Assembly (NCBI GenBank): GCA_025765615.1
Contig: JAIVFJ010000143.1
Span: 1 to 64,000 of the forward strand
Length of the DNA stretch: 64,000 nt
Direction: 5' to 3'
Origin: Zopfochytrium polystomum
Lineage: Eukaryota > Chytridiomycota > Chytridiomycetes > Chytridiales > Chytridiaceae
Both the position numbers and the translations under genes were made by a program. Shown one piece after another: positions 54,467 through 64,000 of the stretch (the stretch's first letter is position 1; each line of letters opens with the position of its first letter). Below the pieces are notes generated by a model that was given only the letters and a program-made list of their open reading frames with translations, was not told the DNA's origin and did no database searches.

Positions 54467-56443
54467 TGTGAGTTGAACGCCCTGCCTCAGCGGTTGGGCA
54501 CGCGTACAGCAGGCTTCGCAAGGTTGTCCTCCGCTCACAGACAGAGGTGGGGGTTCGATGAAATCGGCAGACGTAATGGACTTGGTGTGCGTCTTCGGGT
54601 GTGTTAAGCCCCAGGGATACGCACAGACCAGAGGGAGAAACACAAGGTCTTGAGCGGTGAGAGAGCAGAGATCGATGGCGCTGACGCTTAAGAGCGGCAA
54701 CTAAAACCGAAGAAGGAAGACTATTCCCAGACTTTGGCACGTGTAAGGAGACCTTCAACACGCGGGGAACACGGCAAACTGACAGCACAGTACCTTTGGC
54801 ACGTGTAAGGAGACCTTCAACACGCGGGGAACACGGCAAACTGACAGCACAGTACCTATTCCCAGACCAAATCGTTCTCAATTAGTTAAAACCTCAAAGA
54901 AAAAGTCCTTCCACCTTTGGCACGTGTAAGGAGACCTTCAACACGCGGGGAACACGGCAAACTGACAGCACAGTACCTATGTGCCCAAGTGGAAGTGAAG
55001 AAGGGGGGGGTGTAAAGGTGAGAAACTAACAAAGTAGAAGGAGTTGAAGCCAAGATCATCACTGAAACAGCAAGACTCACCTATTCCCAGACCAAATCGT
55101 TCTGAGAATAGGGAGAGAGGAAGAAGAGAGTATGAAAGAACTTGAAAGAGAGGGTATTTTGGCACAGATAGGGAGGAGACAGAGAGAGAAAACTTTGACA
55201 GGTTTTTGGAAAAAGGTAATAAAACACGTAAAATGACAGCAGGAGCAAGGAGGAGAAGAGGGGAAGTTGAATGGGTATTTTTGCAGAATTTTAGGACCAA
55301 AATTGGTGGAGGGGTGTGGTTTGGCAGGGTATGGGAAAAGAAAATTTAAAACAATTAGAAAAACACGAAAACACGAACTGGAAAAGGCTTTGAAGGGGGT
55401 ATGAGAAAGACACCAACCAAAAAGGGATGGGAGAGACATTTCAAAAACAGAAAAAAAAAGAGAAGAGAGACACCAGAAAATTGGAAAGGACAAAAAGAAA
55501 AGCACAAATAATTAGAAAAGTGAGAAAGGATTGCGCAGCCAATAACTCTACGAAAACAAATGCCCCCACCCTGAAACTTTGAGAGGAGGTAGAAGATTGA
55601 TAGACCTTTCCAACGAGCCAAAAATCAAGCAAATCCGTTCAGAATTCAGTCAGGGACTGGCACACAAAGTGGGGAAAAATCGCCACTAATTGGAAGGTGT
55701 CGAGTGTGGCCCCAAAAACGTCGATTTTGGCCCCCGTTCACGACCTCGTCACACCTGAACGCGCAGAGCTAGCCAGCTGAAATCTTGTATGCAGGTGGAT
55801 GATGATAAGAAGGACCGACCCTCAAAAGGGCACCCCGAAAAACGAATCCCCCGAATTTTCGTCGCTGCTGCAAGTGTGCTGATCTAAGTCCATGAAAAAT
55901 CAACGAAACCACACCAAAATTGGAGTGCAAACTCGAGTAGTGGCTGATATTGAGTGCACCAAATATGAGCAGCCTACGATGAAAGCCTGAACCATACGAC
56001 TCCTTTGTAGGTCACGTGACCCAGCCCTTTGGAGAGATAGGAAACTTTGAAAATTCGCCGAGATTGGTAGGAGATAGCCACAGCTGCGAAACTCACAGGC
56101 GTTTCTCGAGTAGATATAAAGAGTGTGTGTACCAAAAATCAAGAGAATAGGTCGAAAACTGACATACTCGTCAAAGTAGTGATGTTTCCGCAATTAATAA
56201 AGATGGCCTTGAACTGTCTGGAAAAGTTGGGGAAAAACCGTAGAGTCTCCAAAATATGACCAAATGTAACCGAGTGCCCTGGCAAGCTGAGAAAAAATCG
56301 ACAAAAATCCTCGACTTAATCTGGCCCACACAATCAAATAGCGACCTCAAATTAATAAGTCTGAAAGAAATCCTCTAATTCGTCGGCTGCAGAATCGACC
56401 AACACTGCATCGACCCGACCCATGGCGGACCGTTCCGCCGACA
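54467..56443 (-). repeat. 5' LTR of the gypsy element
   Basis: 1977 bp, nearly identical to 45190-47104 but with three instead of two copies of the 62-base unit; the 62-base difference accounts for the length difference. One substitution was noticed (GGTTCGATG against GGTTTGATG). Confidence 0.92.
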
Positions 56444-57393
56444 ACGTCGAGTAGCTCATGCCAGTGCTGGATGCACGGGTCTTGAGCAAAGGAACCAAGC
56501 AAGCTGACACTGAGTGCCAGGTCTGGTCTTGTTGACGTTGCAGCGTAGTTGAGGCTGCCAATCACATGGAGGTACTCAGTGCTGTCAACGCTCTCCTCAC
56601 TAGGGTTGGTGGAGTGCCAGTTGCAAGGGATGAGCTTGGATGTTACCTTGAGTGGTGTGTTGTGAGGTGTCACAGATCCGTGCTTAGCCTCGAAGTGCGA
56701 GAGGAAGTTCCAGAGGAAGTTAGTCTGATGGAGAATTGTGAAGTTTGAACCACGAATAACTTCCATTGAGAGAATGTAGCTGAGCTTTCCCAGCTCTCGA
56801 AGCTTGAACTCTGTCTTGAGGTCCACAACAGCCTCCTTGATGGCAGCAGTGTGGCTAAAGAGTGGAAGGTCGTCGACGTACGCCAGAATGAAGCAGAGCC
56901 TGCACTTGGTCCAGTGCCAGAAGAGGCAGGGGTCTGCACGGCTCTGAGCAAAGCCTTTTGACCGAAGGTGGAAGGCTAGACGCCGATACCAAGTCTGTCC
57001 TGATTGCTTCAGCCTGTAGAGACCCTTCAGCAGTAGCCACACTAGTCCAGGGGAGATCGATATGCCAGGTGGTGGTGCCATGTAGATCGGTATGTCTAGG
57101 ATCCCGTACAGGTAGGCTGAGGAGAGGTTGATCATCTCCATGTCCAAGCCGTACAGGGTGCTGAGGGCAATCATCCAACGAAGTGTGTTGCCTCAAATAA
57201 CTGGCAAGTAGGTGAGGGTGAAGTCGACGCTGGGCTGCTGGGTGATTCCACAAGCAACAAGTCGAGCACAGAACCGCTCAATATGTCCCTCTGAGTGTTC
57301 ATTCTTTGTGTTTGAGACCCCTGTTAGACAGATCAGCAGGGATACTTCGTGGACTAGGCAAGTAGTAGGGTAAATTGAACACCCCGTAGACAA
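56444..57393 (-). pseudogene. Copia reverse transcriptase, interrupted
   Basis: Minus-strand frames show IERFCARLVACGITQQPSVDF, then TGA (57191-57193), then the copia RT core: MINLSSAYLYGILDIPIYMAPPPG, LLKGLYRLKQSGQTWY, FILAYVDDLPLF (YVDD active site), STEYLHVIGSLNYAATSTRPDL, HWHELLD. The gypsy element interrupts it at 56443. Upstream integrase and protease are missing: sequence jumps from gag through a short LTR-like repeat to this point. Confidence 0.88.
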
Positions 57394-57487
57394 CAGCCCA
57401 ATAAAGTTAGTTTTAGCTTATTATTTGCTTTCCCTCACTCTAGGGCCCAGATCCCAGGGTCAAAGGAGTGAGTATAGTCTCACAGTG
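57345..57487 (-). repeat. LTR-like repeat inside the copia relic
   Basis: Second copy of the 145-base sequence at 6637-6781. It joins copia gag directly to copia RT and replaces the protease-integrase part. Confidence 0.6.
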
Positions 57488-57915
57488 CTGTCATCTATCT
57501 TGCCCATATAGTGGTTGACTTGGGGAAACCAGTATTTGCTGTTCTTGAAACTTTGGTTTAGTACATGGACAGCAGAAGGAAAACTTAGGGTTATGTCAAT
57601 CTGGTAGGATATGTCGATTGGAGTGAGTTCCCGTGCATGCTGTAGGGATGCATAGTGCGTCTCAAATTTCTGCTGAAAGTCCACAATTCTTTCTTTCTCT
57701 CCAATGCGAAGTTTCTTGAACTCGTCAATAAGGTTCATAACCTGTGCAGGGTCGACACGGCCGACTTTGCGCTTGAGTTCGGTGAAGGCCTCAAAGACAA
57801 AGTAGATGCCGCTAGTCTTTTCCTTGAGGTTTTCTCCGACATGCTGTGGGTGATTGGGTATGTGCACTGGGAGGATACGCATGACATCTGATTGCTCCAC
57901 TAGTTTGACACTCAT
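57488..57915 (-). pseudogene. Copia gag, N-terminal part
   Basis: ATG 57915 starts MSVKLVEQSDVMRILP. It continues VFEAFTELKRKVGRVDPAQVMNLIDEFKKLRIGEKERIVDFQQKFETHY, the UBN2-type gag region of copia elements, and ends where the LTR-like repeat begins. The nucleocapsid zinc knuckle is lost. Confidence 0.75.
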
Positions 57916-58371
57916 ATTGTGTTGGGGCAAAGGTTCGTTAAGGGGATTTCGAGATAGGAGATGAAGGCAAAATGGAATTGGGATAGTGAGCACTTGAATT
58001 CTTGACTTGTAGGTCGTCGCTTCGAAAAAAAAAATAGATCACGTGATCGGTGGGCAAAGGGTTGAGAACAGTGGCTGTATAGCCGACTGGTGAAGGCGAT
58101 CAATCGTTTGGTTGAAGTGGTGAACAGCTTCGGTTTGATTCCTTGATGGATGATCACTCTTTTGATTGTTCAATCAGGTGTTGCTGGATCGTCTTGCTCT
58201 GGAGAGGTCAGCCTGGTAAGGTATTGGAATCCGAGTTGGTGGAGGGAGATTGGGTGTGATTGTGAGTGTGATGGTGGTTGCGAGAGTGGGAGCAGGAGGC
58301 TGTGGCAAGTCAAGTCTGTGATCAACTTTTTCTATATTTTCCTTTTTTACTCGCGGGGGCATATTCCAACA
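57916..58371 (-). repeat. Copia 5' LTR and leader
   Basis: Starts TGTTGGAATATGCCCCC at 58371 on the minus strand. The first 127 bases match the truncated 3' LTR at 44162-44289. The exact LTR end before the gag ATG was not found, so the interval includes some leader. Confidence 0.65.
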
Positions 58372-58639
58372 CAAACAAAGAAACAGAAATAGAAAAGCAA
58401 ATGTCATGTGAAGCTGACATGGGACCAACTACGAGAGCGTCACAGTAGCGGGAAAGGAAACTTCGCCGTCTTCCGCGTTGAAAGACAGAAGAAAAAGAGA
58501 AAAAAATAAAATAAAGGCATAGAGAGTTTCTGCCACCAGGAAATTTCGATTTGCATCGTGAGAATTTCCCACAGTGATCACCGTGAGTTGTACAGTGGTA
58601 AAATCGTTCCGCCATTATACAAATCACACAAATTCCACG

Positions 58640-59798
58640 ATGCAGAGACGTGCTCAAAATGATCCCACCACCTCTTTCATCTTCTTGGCCCTGAGCAGAG
58701 GGACATCGCCGAAAACCATTCACAGGCGCTTCAACATGCACCAAGAACCCCCACATTCACTGTTTTGGAAAGAATCCTTTCGCTTCAGCAAGGATGAGAT
58801 GCTCAAGCTCGTTGGCCTCCTTGAAGTGCCCGATCCAGTAATCACTCAGAACTGACACGTTGCATCAGCGTTTGAAGCACTGAGTATGACTTTCTGGCGG
58901 CTGGCATATCCAAATCGACTGGCAGATCTGGAACAAGTGTTTGGCCAGCTGAAGTCAGCCATTTTGCAGTTCACCAACATACTTATAAGCCAAATCTGCG
59001 AACGGTTCAAACATCTTCTCGTTCTGGATAACCTTCGATTAACAAAAAAAAAGCTTGACTCTTTTGCAGATGCTGTTCACTGTGCTGGTGCTCCACTCCA
59101 GACTTGTGTTGGTTTTATTAATGGAACAGTACGTGGAATAAGCCGCCCACAGCAAAATCAAAAGGTGGTGTACAATGGTCACTAGTGCAAGCATGCCCTT
59201 AAGTATCAGGGCATAACAAACCCCAGATGGCATAATCTTCCACTTGTTTGGACCTGTTGCTGGCAGTCGACATGATCGCTACCTCCTGAAAAAAAGCGGA
59301 ATCATTGACACTCTCAATGAGCAGTTCGAACAAGATGGGAAGTTCTATGTCATCTATGGCGATCCTGCTTACAGAATGCAGCCGCATATAATTTCACCGC
59401 TCAAAGGTGCTCATTTGCAGGAGGAAGAGGCTGAATTCAACAAGCGAATGAGTGCAGTTCGAGTTTGTGTTGAATGGAGTTTTGGACGTGTCTTACAGAA
59501 CTGGGCGTTTGTGGACTACAGCAAGAACCAAAAAGTGTACCTTCAGCAGGTTGGCAAAATGTATGCAGTTGCTGTGCTTCTTACAAATATTCACTCGTGT
59601 TACAATGGAAACCAAACAGCATCTTACGTTGGTGTGGACCCCAACGGTTCGAGAATACTTGCACACACTCCCAATTCCAGAGATTGTTGCTTAAATGAAG
59701 AGTCGTTTATTTTGTGGGAAGTTTTTCAAGTAATGTCATCAAGACTTTATGTTGTGCCTCCCTTTCTGCCTTCTCCATCTCAAACCTTTTCCTCTTAA
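58640..59798 (+). pseudogene. Harbinger-like (DDE_Tnp_4) transposase, broken
   Basis: ATG 58640 starts MQRRAQNDPTTSF. Blocks follow in order: FWKESFRFSKDEMLKLVGLLE, (TGA at 58853-58855) MTFWRLAYPNRLADLEQVFG, CVGFINGTVRGISRPQQNQ (first Asp position is Asn: FINGT instead of FIDGT), KCKHALKYQGIT after a TAG at about 59183, then a one-base slip, FGPVAGSRHDRYLL, VIYGDPAYRMQPHI (second Asp) and VCVEWSFGRVLQNWAF (final Glu). Such enzymes cut and paste DNA elements. The changed catalytic residue, two stops and a frameshift mark a dead copy. Confidence 0.8.
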
Positions 59799-60329
59799 GC
59801 TCTTCTCTATGGGCTCTACCTGCTTGATCAAGTGCAATGTGTTCTTGCTCAAGCTTAAGCTTTTTTTCCTCCAAATCCAACTCACATTCCCGCAAAGCTT
59901 TCTCCAATTTCTCCTTTTTGTGCTTCATGTCTACAAACTCTTCCATTAGCGAGAGATGCGTTCGCTTGCCTGATTGTTGAGTGGACGAGCTTGTTTCTGT
60001 TGAATTTTCCTCCTCAGCATCAGTCCACATCTGAATCAGTAGCTGAGGCTGATTTGCGTTTTCGTTTTACCATTCGCTGAAGAGACGCTGCCATGATCTC
60101 TGCGCCTTTCTCTTCTTGTTTCTTATCAACTGCCTTTTTGCTTTTGCTTGCCTTTTCTTTCTCCTCATTGGTTTCGAGTATCTGGGATTACGTTGAAGAG
60201 CATTTAGCATTGGATTCCCACGTGAGATTTTGCACTACTCACCAACTCTGATAAATCCTGCAACAGCTTCTCACGCTCGTCATATTCCTCCTCAGTTCCT
60301 GTGGGGTTTACACCTTCAACCTCGCTCAT
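59707..60329 (-). pseudogene. Transposon accessory protein, C-terminal coiled coil
   Basis: Exon 60243-60329 encodes MSEVEGVNPTGTEEEYDERE and ends at a canonical donor. Exon 2 starts at 60181 and continues in phase: ILETNEEKEKASKSKKAVDKK, then EIMAASLQRMVKRKRK. The frame slips near 60010. The tail LSLMEEFVDMKHKKEKLEKAL...REAQHKVLMTLLEKLPTK is a strong coiled coil. It converges tail-to-tail with the transposase and overlaps its end, the two-gene organisation of Harbinger elements. The DNA-binding part seems absent. Confidence 0.55.
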
Positions 60330-60499
60330 CGTGAAGTGGACCTACATTGGTGGTCTCTGTGTTTTTTCAGCAGCAAATTCCACAGCGAAAAGTGGTTCAG
60401 CACAGTGAACCATCACTGCGAAAAAAATTTGGAAATGTACAGTGGCGGAAACTCTCTATTGGCCAAGGACTCGGCGGTGGGTGAGGCGGCCGCGGGGTG

Positions 60500-60860
60500 T
60501 TCATTTTACTCTGGTGGAAAAGCTCAAATGGCCGTGCAGTCATCAGTCAGCAAAGTGAGTGTGAACTGGTCGTCTGGTGCTTTTGCAGTCGATTCCGGAT
60601 GTTCGAAACCTGGCGAAGTCCTCCCATGCCTTCACATTGTACTCGAAAAGATTTCCCATGTTTTCGACAGCAGACAAGAACTCTCAATTGCAGACTTCAA
60701 GGATTGGAACCTATGAATTTACTGTATCAACGCCATTTGGGGTGCGCCCCCTTTGTCTCACAAATGTTCACCATGCCCCAAACCTCTCAGCCAACCTTCT
60801 ATCAGTCAGTCAGCCGGACCTCAGTCATAACAAGAGCGTTCTCTTTGGGGTGGGGTGAGC
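60500..60860 (+). pseudogene. Copia protease fragment
   Basis: Reading frames give FAVDSGCSK (active-site D-S-G of copia proteases), then, after a frame slip, FTLYSKRFPMFSTADKN and IGTYEFTVSTPFGVRPLCL, NVHHAPNLSANLLSVSQ, the conserved stretch just before the pre-integrase region. It is a scrap in the opposite direction to the copia relic at 44-58 kb and therefore from a different copy. Confidence 0.65.
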
Positions 60861-61263
60861 GGTGTTTCGAGGCTTCAATGCGAATAATAAAATTCCTGAC
60901 AATTGGCACAAACGGAGGGGGTAGGAATATTGGATGATTTATTGCGCATTCAGAGTGTATGTGTTATCTCATGAAAATGATGTGCCGCACTGGCCATGAA
61001 GGCTCGAAGCAGTCTTCGTGAAAGTACCTAAAAACCCAACATGCCTGTAGCCCGGAAACTGTCAGGTAGTCCTCACAAGAATGGAAATAAACACAACAAG
61101 GCACCTGTGTGGAAAATTGACGCGACATGACATCGGCGTATCGTCACAGCAGAACCACCATTCACCCAGTCAAGGCAGATATGTTCAACATTGCATTGCT
61201 GGATGAGGTGCTGTATGTATTTCTGGAACAGTGAAGGTTAGACAACTGTCACAAGGCGGGTGT
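60861..61263. other. No gene recognised
   Basis: Transposon-flank sequence without a supported frame. Confidence 0.35.
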
Positions 61264-61297
61264 TTCACCCACACTTTAATTAGTAAGTGTGGGTGAA
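61264..61297. other. Perfect 13-bp hairpin
   Basis: TTCACCCACACTT and AAGTGTGGGTGAA are exact reverse complements around the eight-base loop TAATTAGT. It could be a short inverted-repeat junction or the fused ends of a small DNA element. No RNA family was recognised. Confidence 0.75.
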
Positions 61298-62393
61298 GGA
61301 CCTTCCTTGTGGCCCACTGTGCCCCTCCGTCACTGTGCACCCTCACGATCCGCCCTCATCAGCTTTGCCTCCGTCCCCGCGACCGCGACGCCCATCTTGC
61401 CTGCCACGACAGTCGCCAGCAGCAACGCCCCATCGACCTCGTGCCGCACAAAGATTCGCCACCACCACGCCAGCCAGAGATGGCCTGTCGGCCAGCGACG
61501 TCTTCTACAGCACGTTCTCGTGCACACCGCACCTGCAGCCGCCCAGCGATAACCACTGCGGACCTCGAGCTCCGCCTCGTCGAGGACGCGTGTCTGATCG
61601 ACCGCGTCCCGGCCTCCTACGCCTCGTACGTCGTCGTGGGCGCGGTGAACAACGTCCACGGGCCTTGCAATCGCAACGGCAACGTCGTGGCGACTGTTGG
61701 ATCTGTTGCTATGTAAGTGGCGGCACTTTATCTTCCCGGCCATAACAACGCCTTCGTGCGGCCGCGCGACGTTGCTCGCCGCCATCAGCTCCACGGCCTT
61801 CGTGGCCGGCTCGGGCTCGAATCCATCGCCGAGTATCCGGCAGCGCGGATACGCGGCAAACGCCTCGTACGCGCGCCGGGCAAACCACGCAAGGACGGCA
61901 AAGTTGCCCCAGTCGACGGCGGCGGCAAACTTGGCACGGGGTCGGCGCCGGCCCCGGGCCGGCGAACAACGCGGGGGGTGGCGCGAAAGAGGGATTCCAG
62001 CACGGCTGCGCCCTTTGACGGCTGCGACAGTTTTGGTGGCGCCAGTCGTGAACTGCCGCGACAACAGCAGCTTGCGGAGGGTCTCGGGGCGGGGGTTAGT
62101 GTTTGGGGGACCGCCGGGGGATGGCAACGGCGTACGGGGGTCGTACAGCGAGTGTAGGAGTAGTTGCTGCTCTGGTTAAATTTATACTGCTGAAGACGGC
62201 AACGTGCCAATGCGGCATGCGGCGGAGGAAGAGGAGAAAGAGCGTTGTAAACTAGGGCAAACGGGTGGGCAAATTGGCGAGCGTGTCAACAAAATGGCAA
62301 GATAGGCGGTGAGTTAGCTGTGCAAGGTAGCCAGAAGCAGCGTCGGCGCCACAGGCATCAACGTACGTGGCGCCACTCGTCGTTGCGCGCTGC
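61298..62393. other. GC-rich stretch, possible decayed gene, unassigned
   Basis: Open frames exist on both strands over 61300-62150. On the minus strand WGNFAVLAWFARRAYEAFAAY and RKLLLSRQFTTGATKTVAAVK look protein-like; on the plus strand LELRLVEDACLIDRVPASYASYVVVGAVNNVHG does. No frame could be extended into a recognisable domain or tied together by clear introns. 62200-62393 shows nothing. Confidence 0.3.
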
Positions 62394-62485
62394 AAAATCT
62401 CAGATCAATTTGACAGACGTGAGGGGTAGTTTGCAGCGTCGTGAACAACTCGACTCAAGAAGCAATGGGATGAAGGAAGGATGAC
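62394..62485. repeat. 92-bp dispersed repeat, second copy
   Basis: Partner of 40295-40386. It lies just downstream of the NmrA-like gene on the minus strand and is probably part of its 3' untranslated region. Confidence 0.75.
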
Positions 62486-62515
62486 GGCATTTATTCTTAA
62501 AATTGAGACCCAAGT

Positions 62516-63379
62516 TCAGGCCGAAGGCAACGCTGCAACAGCCTCCTTTACATACTGCTTCCAATTGTAAGGCGGGTGGCCAAGCAACTCGACCAAATCC
62601 GTGGTCTCGACATACATTCCGCCCTTGGCGGACGCAGATTCGGTAGTAGTCGCTACCTCGACCACCCTCGGGTGCAACCCGAATCCCAAATACAGCTTTC
62701 CCAACTCTTCCACAGGCATAAAGATAGACTTGACCGCCTTGCCGGAGTGCAGCGAAATCTCGTCCGCCAACTCCTCCATCGTGATTGCCTCGCCCCCGAG
62801 CTCGTACACGACCTTCAGCGGCCTGCCCTCGTTGGCGAGGACCGCCGCATTCACGGCCGCCTCCGCAAAGTCCCGGCGCGGGGCGGGCGACACCTTCGCT
62901 CCGTTCTTCGCGTTGAGGAGCGCCCCGGTCTTGGTGATCGTGGCGAGCTGCTCCGTCCAAATGTCGAGGTACAAGCCGTTGCGGAGGAACGCGTGCTTGA
63001 GGCCGGACGCCGCAATGTACTCCTCGGTAGTCGAGTGGTCGGGCCCGACGCTGATTTCCGTCGTCGGCGCGAAGAGCATGGACGTGTAGAGGATCGTGGT
63101 CACGCCGGCCTGCTTTGCGGCGTCGACAGTGTTGCGGTGCTGGAGGAGACGGTCACCCTTGTAGTCGCCGCTTGAGATGAAGATGAGGGTTTTGACGCCA
63201 GCGAGGGATGCAGCGAGGGTTGCGACGTCGGATTCGTAGTCGAACTTGCGGGCTTCAACCCCCTCGCGAACTTTCGACGGGTCGCGGGCGAGGGCGACGA
63301 AGGGTTGACCTTTGCCATGAAGGATGTCGACGATGATCTTTCCGAGATTTCCAGTGGCGGCGGAGACGGCGATGGACAT
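62516..63379 (-). CDS. NmrA-like NAD(P)-binding protein, quinone-reductase type
   Basis: A single intact exon of 287 residues, with ATG at 63379 as the first ATG. The N-terminus MSIAVSAATGNLGKIIVDIL carries the TGxxG dinucleotide-binding loop of atypical short-chain dehydrogenases. FVALARDPSKV follows the second strand and should contact the NADP phosphate. Further family landmarks are TLIFISSGDYKGDRLLQHRN, LYTSMLFAP, YIAASGLKHAFLRNGLYLD, PRRDFAEAAVNAAV and YELGGEAITMEELADEIS. This order fits the NmrA-like/QorB-type NAD(P)H:quinone oxidoreductases, soluble enzymes or redox sensors that bind NADP. The typical length is 280-300, as here. The exact substrate is unknown; a purely regulatory NmrA-like role is the main alternative. 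Confidence 0.9.
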   Translation of the reverse strand: MSIAVSAATGNLGKIIVDILHGKGQPFVALARDPSKVREGVEARKFDYESDVATLAASLAGVKTLIFISSGDYKGDRLLQHRNTVDAAKQAGVTTILYTSMLFAPTTEISVGPDHSTTEEYIAASGLKHAFLRNGLYLDIWTEQLATITKTGALLNAKNGAKVSPAPRRDFAEAAVNAAVLANEGRPLKVVYELGGEAITMEELADEISLHSGKAVKSIFMPVEELGKLYLGFGLHPRVVEVATTTESASAKGGMYVETTDLVELLGHPPYNWKQYVKEAVAALPSA

Positions 63380-64000
63380 TTTTGGCGGGGATGCAAGCTA
63401 GCAGAAGTGAAGTATGCGATGCGGGGTTATGAGCGAGTGTACGGGGTATTAATATACTACATTCATCGTGTATATTTGTAATTCCTGAAATAAAAAGCCG
63501 CCAGTTACCGGCTGTGGATCATTTGTTATTTTCTTTTTAATTATTTTCGTTTTTTTTTTTGTTTTTTTTTGAATCAACACTTTGCTGGTCTTTTTTTTTT
63601 TTTTTTCCGGAGTACCGACCAAACCACACACGGACACGGAACCTTGTTCCGCAACAGAAAGGCGAAGATGCTCTCTCTCTCTTACTCTCTTACTTGTTGT
63701 ACATGTTACATGTTACATGTAAATTGACAAAAGTGATGTATTAATATTGCTCGCTCCATCCAAACGGACGAAAGAACAACATCCGTGTTTGTATCATTTT
63801 CTTTCTTTTTTTTCTTTTTTCTTTCATCATATGACACTGTCCATTTCTTTTTTGGGAGATGGAAAAAAGGAAGAAAAAAAAAGAAAGAGGATATTCAGAC
63901 GATTCCAACAGTTGTAATTAAAACCGTAAAAGGTTTTTGGGGTGCTGTGCTCTGATTTTTGAACACTCAAACTGGCTTTGGGGAATGAATCGCTGCCCTG
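63380..64000. other. Upstream of the NmrA-like gene, no gene
   Basis: AT-rich sequence with T and A homopolymers. It probably includes the NmrA-like promoter. TATTAATATAC at 63448-63458 could act as a TATA-type element. Confidence 0.4.

Larger units (their letters stand above)
45190..56443 (-). mobile_element. Ty3/gypsy-type LTR retrotransposon with EEP endonuclease
   Basis: An 11,254-bp element on the minus strand: 5' LTR 54467-56443, primer-binding site, gag-protease ORF, pol ORF, 3' LTR 45190-47104. LTR ends are TGTCGG...CTCACA. The host sequence ACGT is duplicated on both sides (4 bp). It sits inside the RT/RNase H gene of a copia relic. Both ORFs are uninterrupted and the LTRs differ by one substitution noticed plus one tandem-repeat unit, so insertion was recent and the element may be competent. 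RT-RNase H-integrase order places it in Ty3/gypsy. The added AP-endonuclease-like domain is unusual. Confidence 0.93.

Noticed and set aside
1..64000. CRISPR arrays or bacterial operons
   Set aside because: No spaced short direct repeats of CRISPR type. Spliced genes and LTR elements mark eukaryotic nuclear DNA.

Overview
The window looks like nuclear DNA of an early-diverging, probably zoosporic (chytrid-like) fungus. The reasons are short GT-AG introns cutting most genes into many exons, a Zn2Cys6 transcription factor, an ABCC pump, a Cache-type receptor, decayed ankyrin repeats of the DWW type seen in chytrids, and a heavy load of LTR and Harbinger-type transposons. The species cannot be named from sequence alone.

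Layout. 0-6.6 kb: a broken MFS (monocarboxylate-porter-like) gene, a secreted LEA-like protein gene made of microexons (1979-3980), an antisense ankyrin relic, and the end of a coiled-coil gene cut by a dispersed GTGGGA-rich repeat. 7.5-11.4 kb: a decayed NLR-like gene (PB1, NACHT, eight near-identical WD40 repeats). 12.7-18.2 kb: a nine-exon ABCC transporter with one extra base in its first Walker A. 19.3-20.8 kb: a tandem LTR-like pair and a solo LTR with a perfect target duplication. 21.9-24 kb: a Harbinger-type transposon relic joined to half a sugar transporter. 24.5-28 kb: a seven-exon Cache receptor and its duplicated, frameshifted copy. 29.9-33.4 kb: a seven-exon Zn2Cys6 regulator. 34-35.2 kb: tRNA-Ala(TGC) and a decayed copy of it. 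35.6-38.9 kb: an unidentified gene broken mostly by TGA stops. 39-39.9 kb: a START-domain gene. 40.3-44.2 kb: an island of orphan ORFs, some secreted and Cys-bearing. 44.2-58.4 kb: a Ty3/gypsy element nested inside a Ty1/copia relic. 58.6-60.9 kb: a second Harbinger relic and a copia protease scrap. 62.5-63.4 kb: an intact NmrA/quinone-reductase-like gene.

The most striking object is the 11.25-kb gypsy element at 45190-56443. Its pol frame carries a complete AP-endonuclease-like (EEP) domain, typical of LINEs, ahead of reverse transcriptase, RNase H and integrase. Both large ORFs are open and the LTRs are almost identical, so it inserted recently. The second is the LEA-like gene, where three consecutive exons are exactly 33 nt and each encodes one 11-residue repeat. 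Host genes with intact frames or one small defect are the ABC transporter, Cache receptor, Zn2Cys6 factor, START protein and NmrA protein. They are unrelated neighbours and do not form a pathway cluster.
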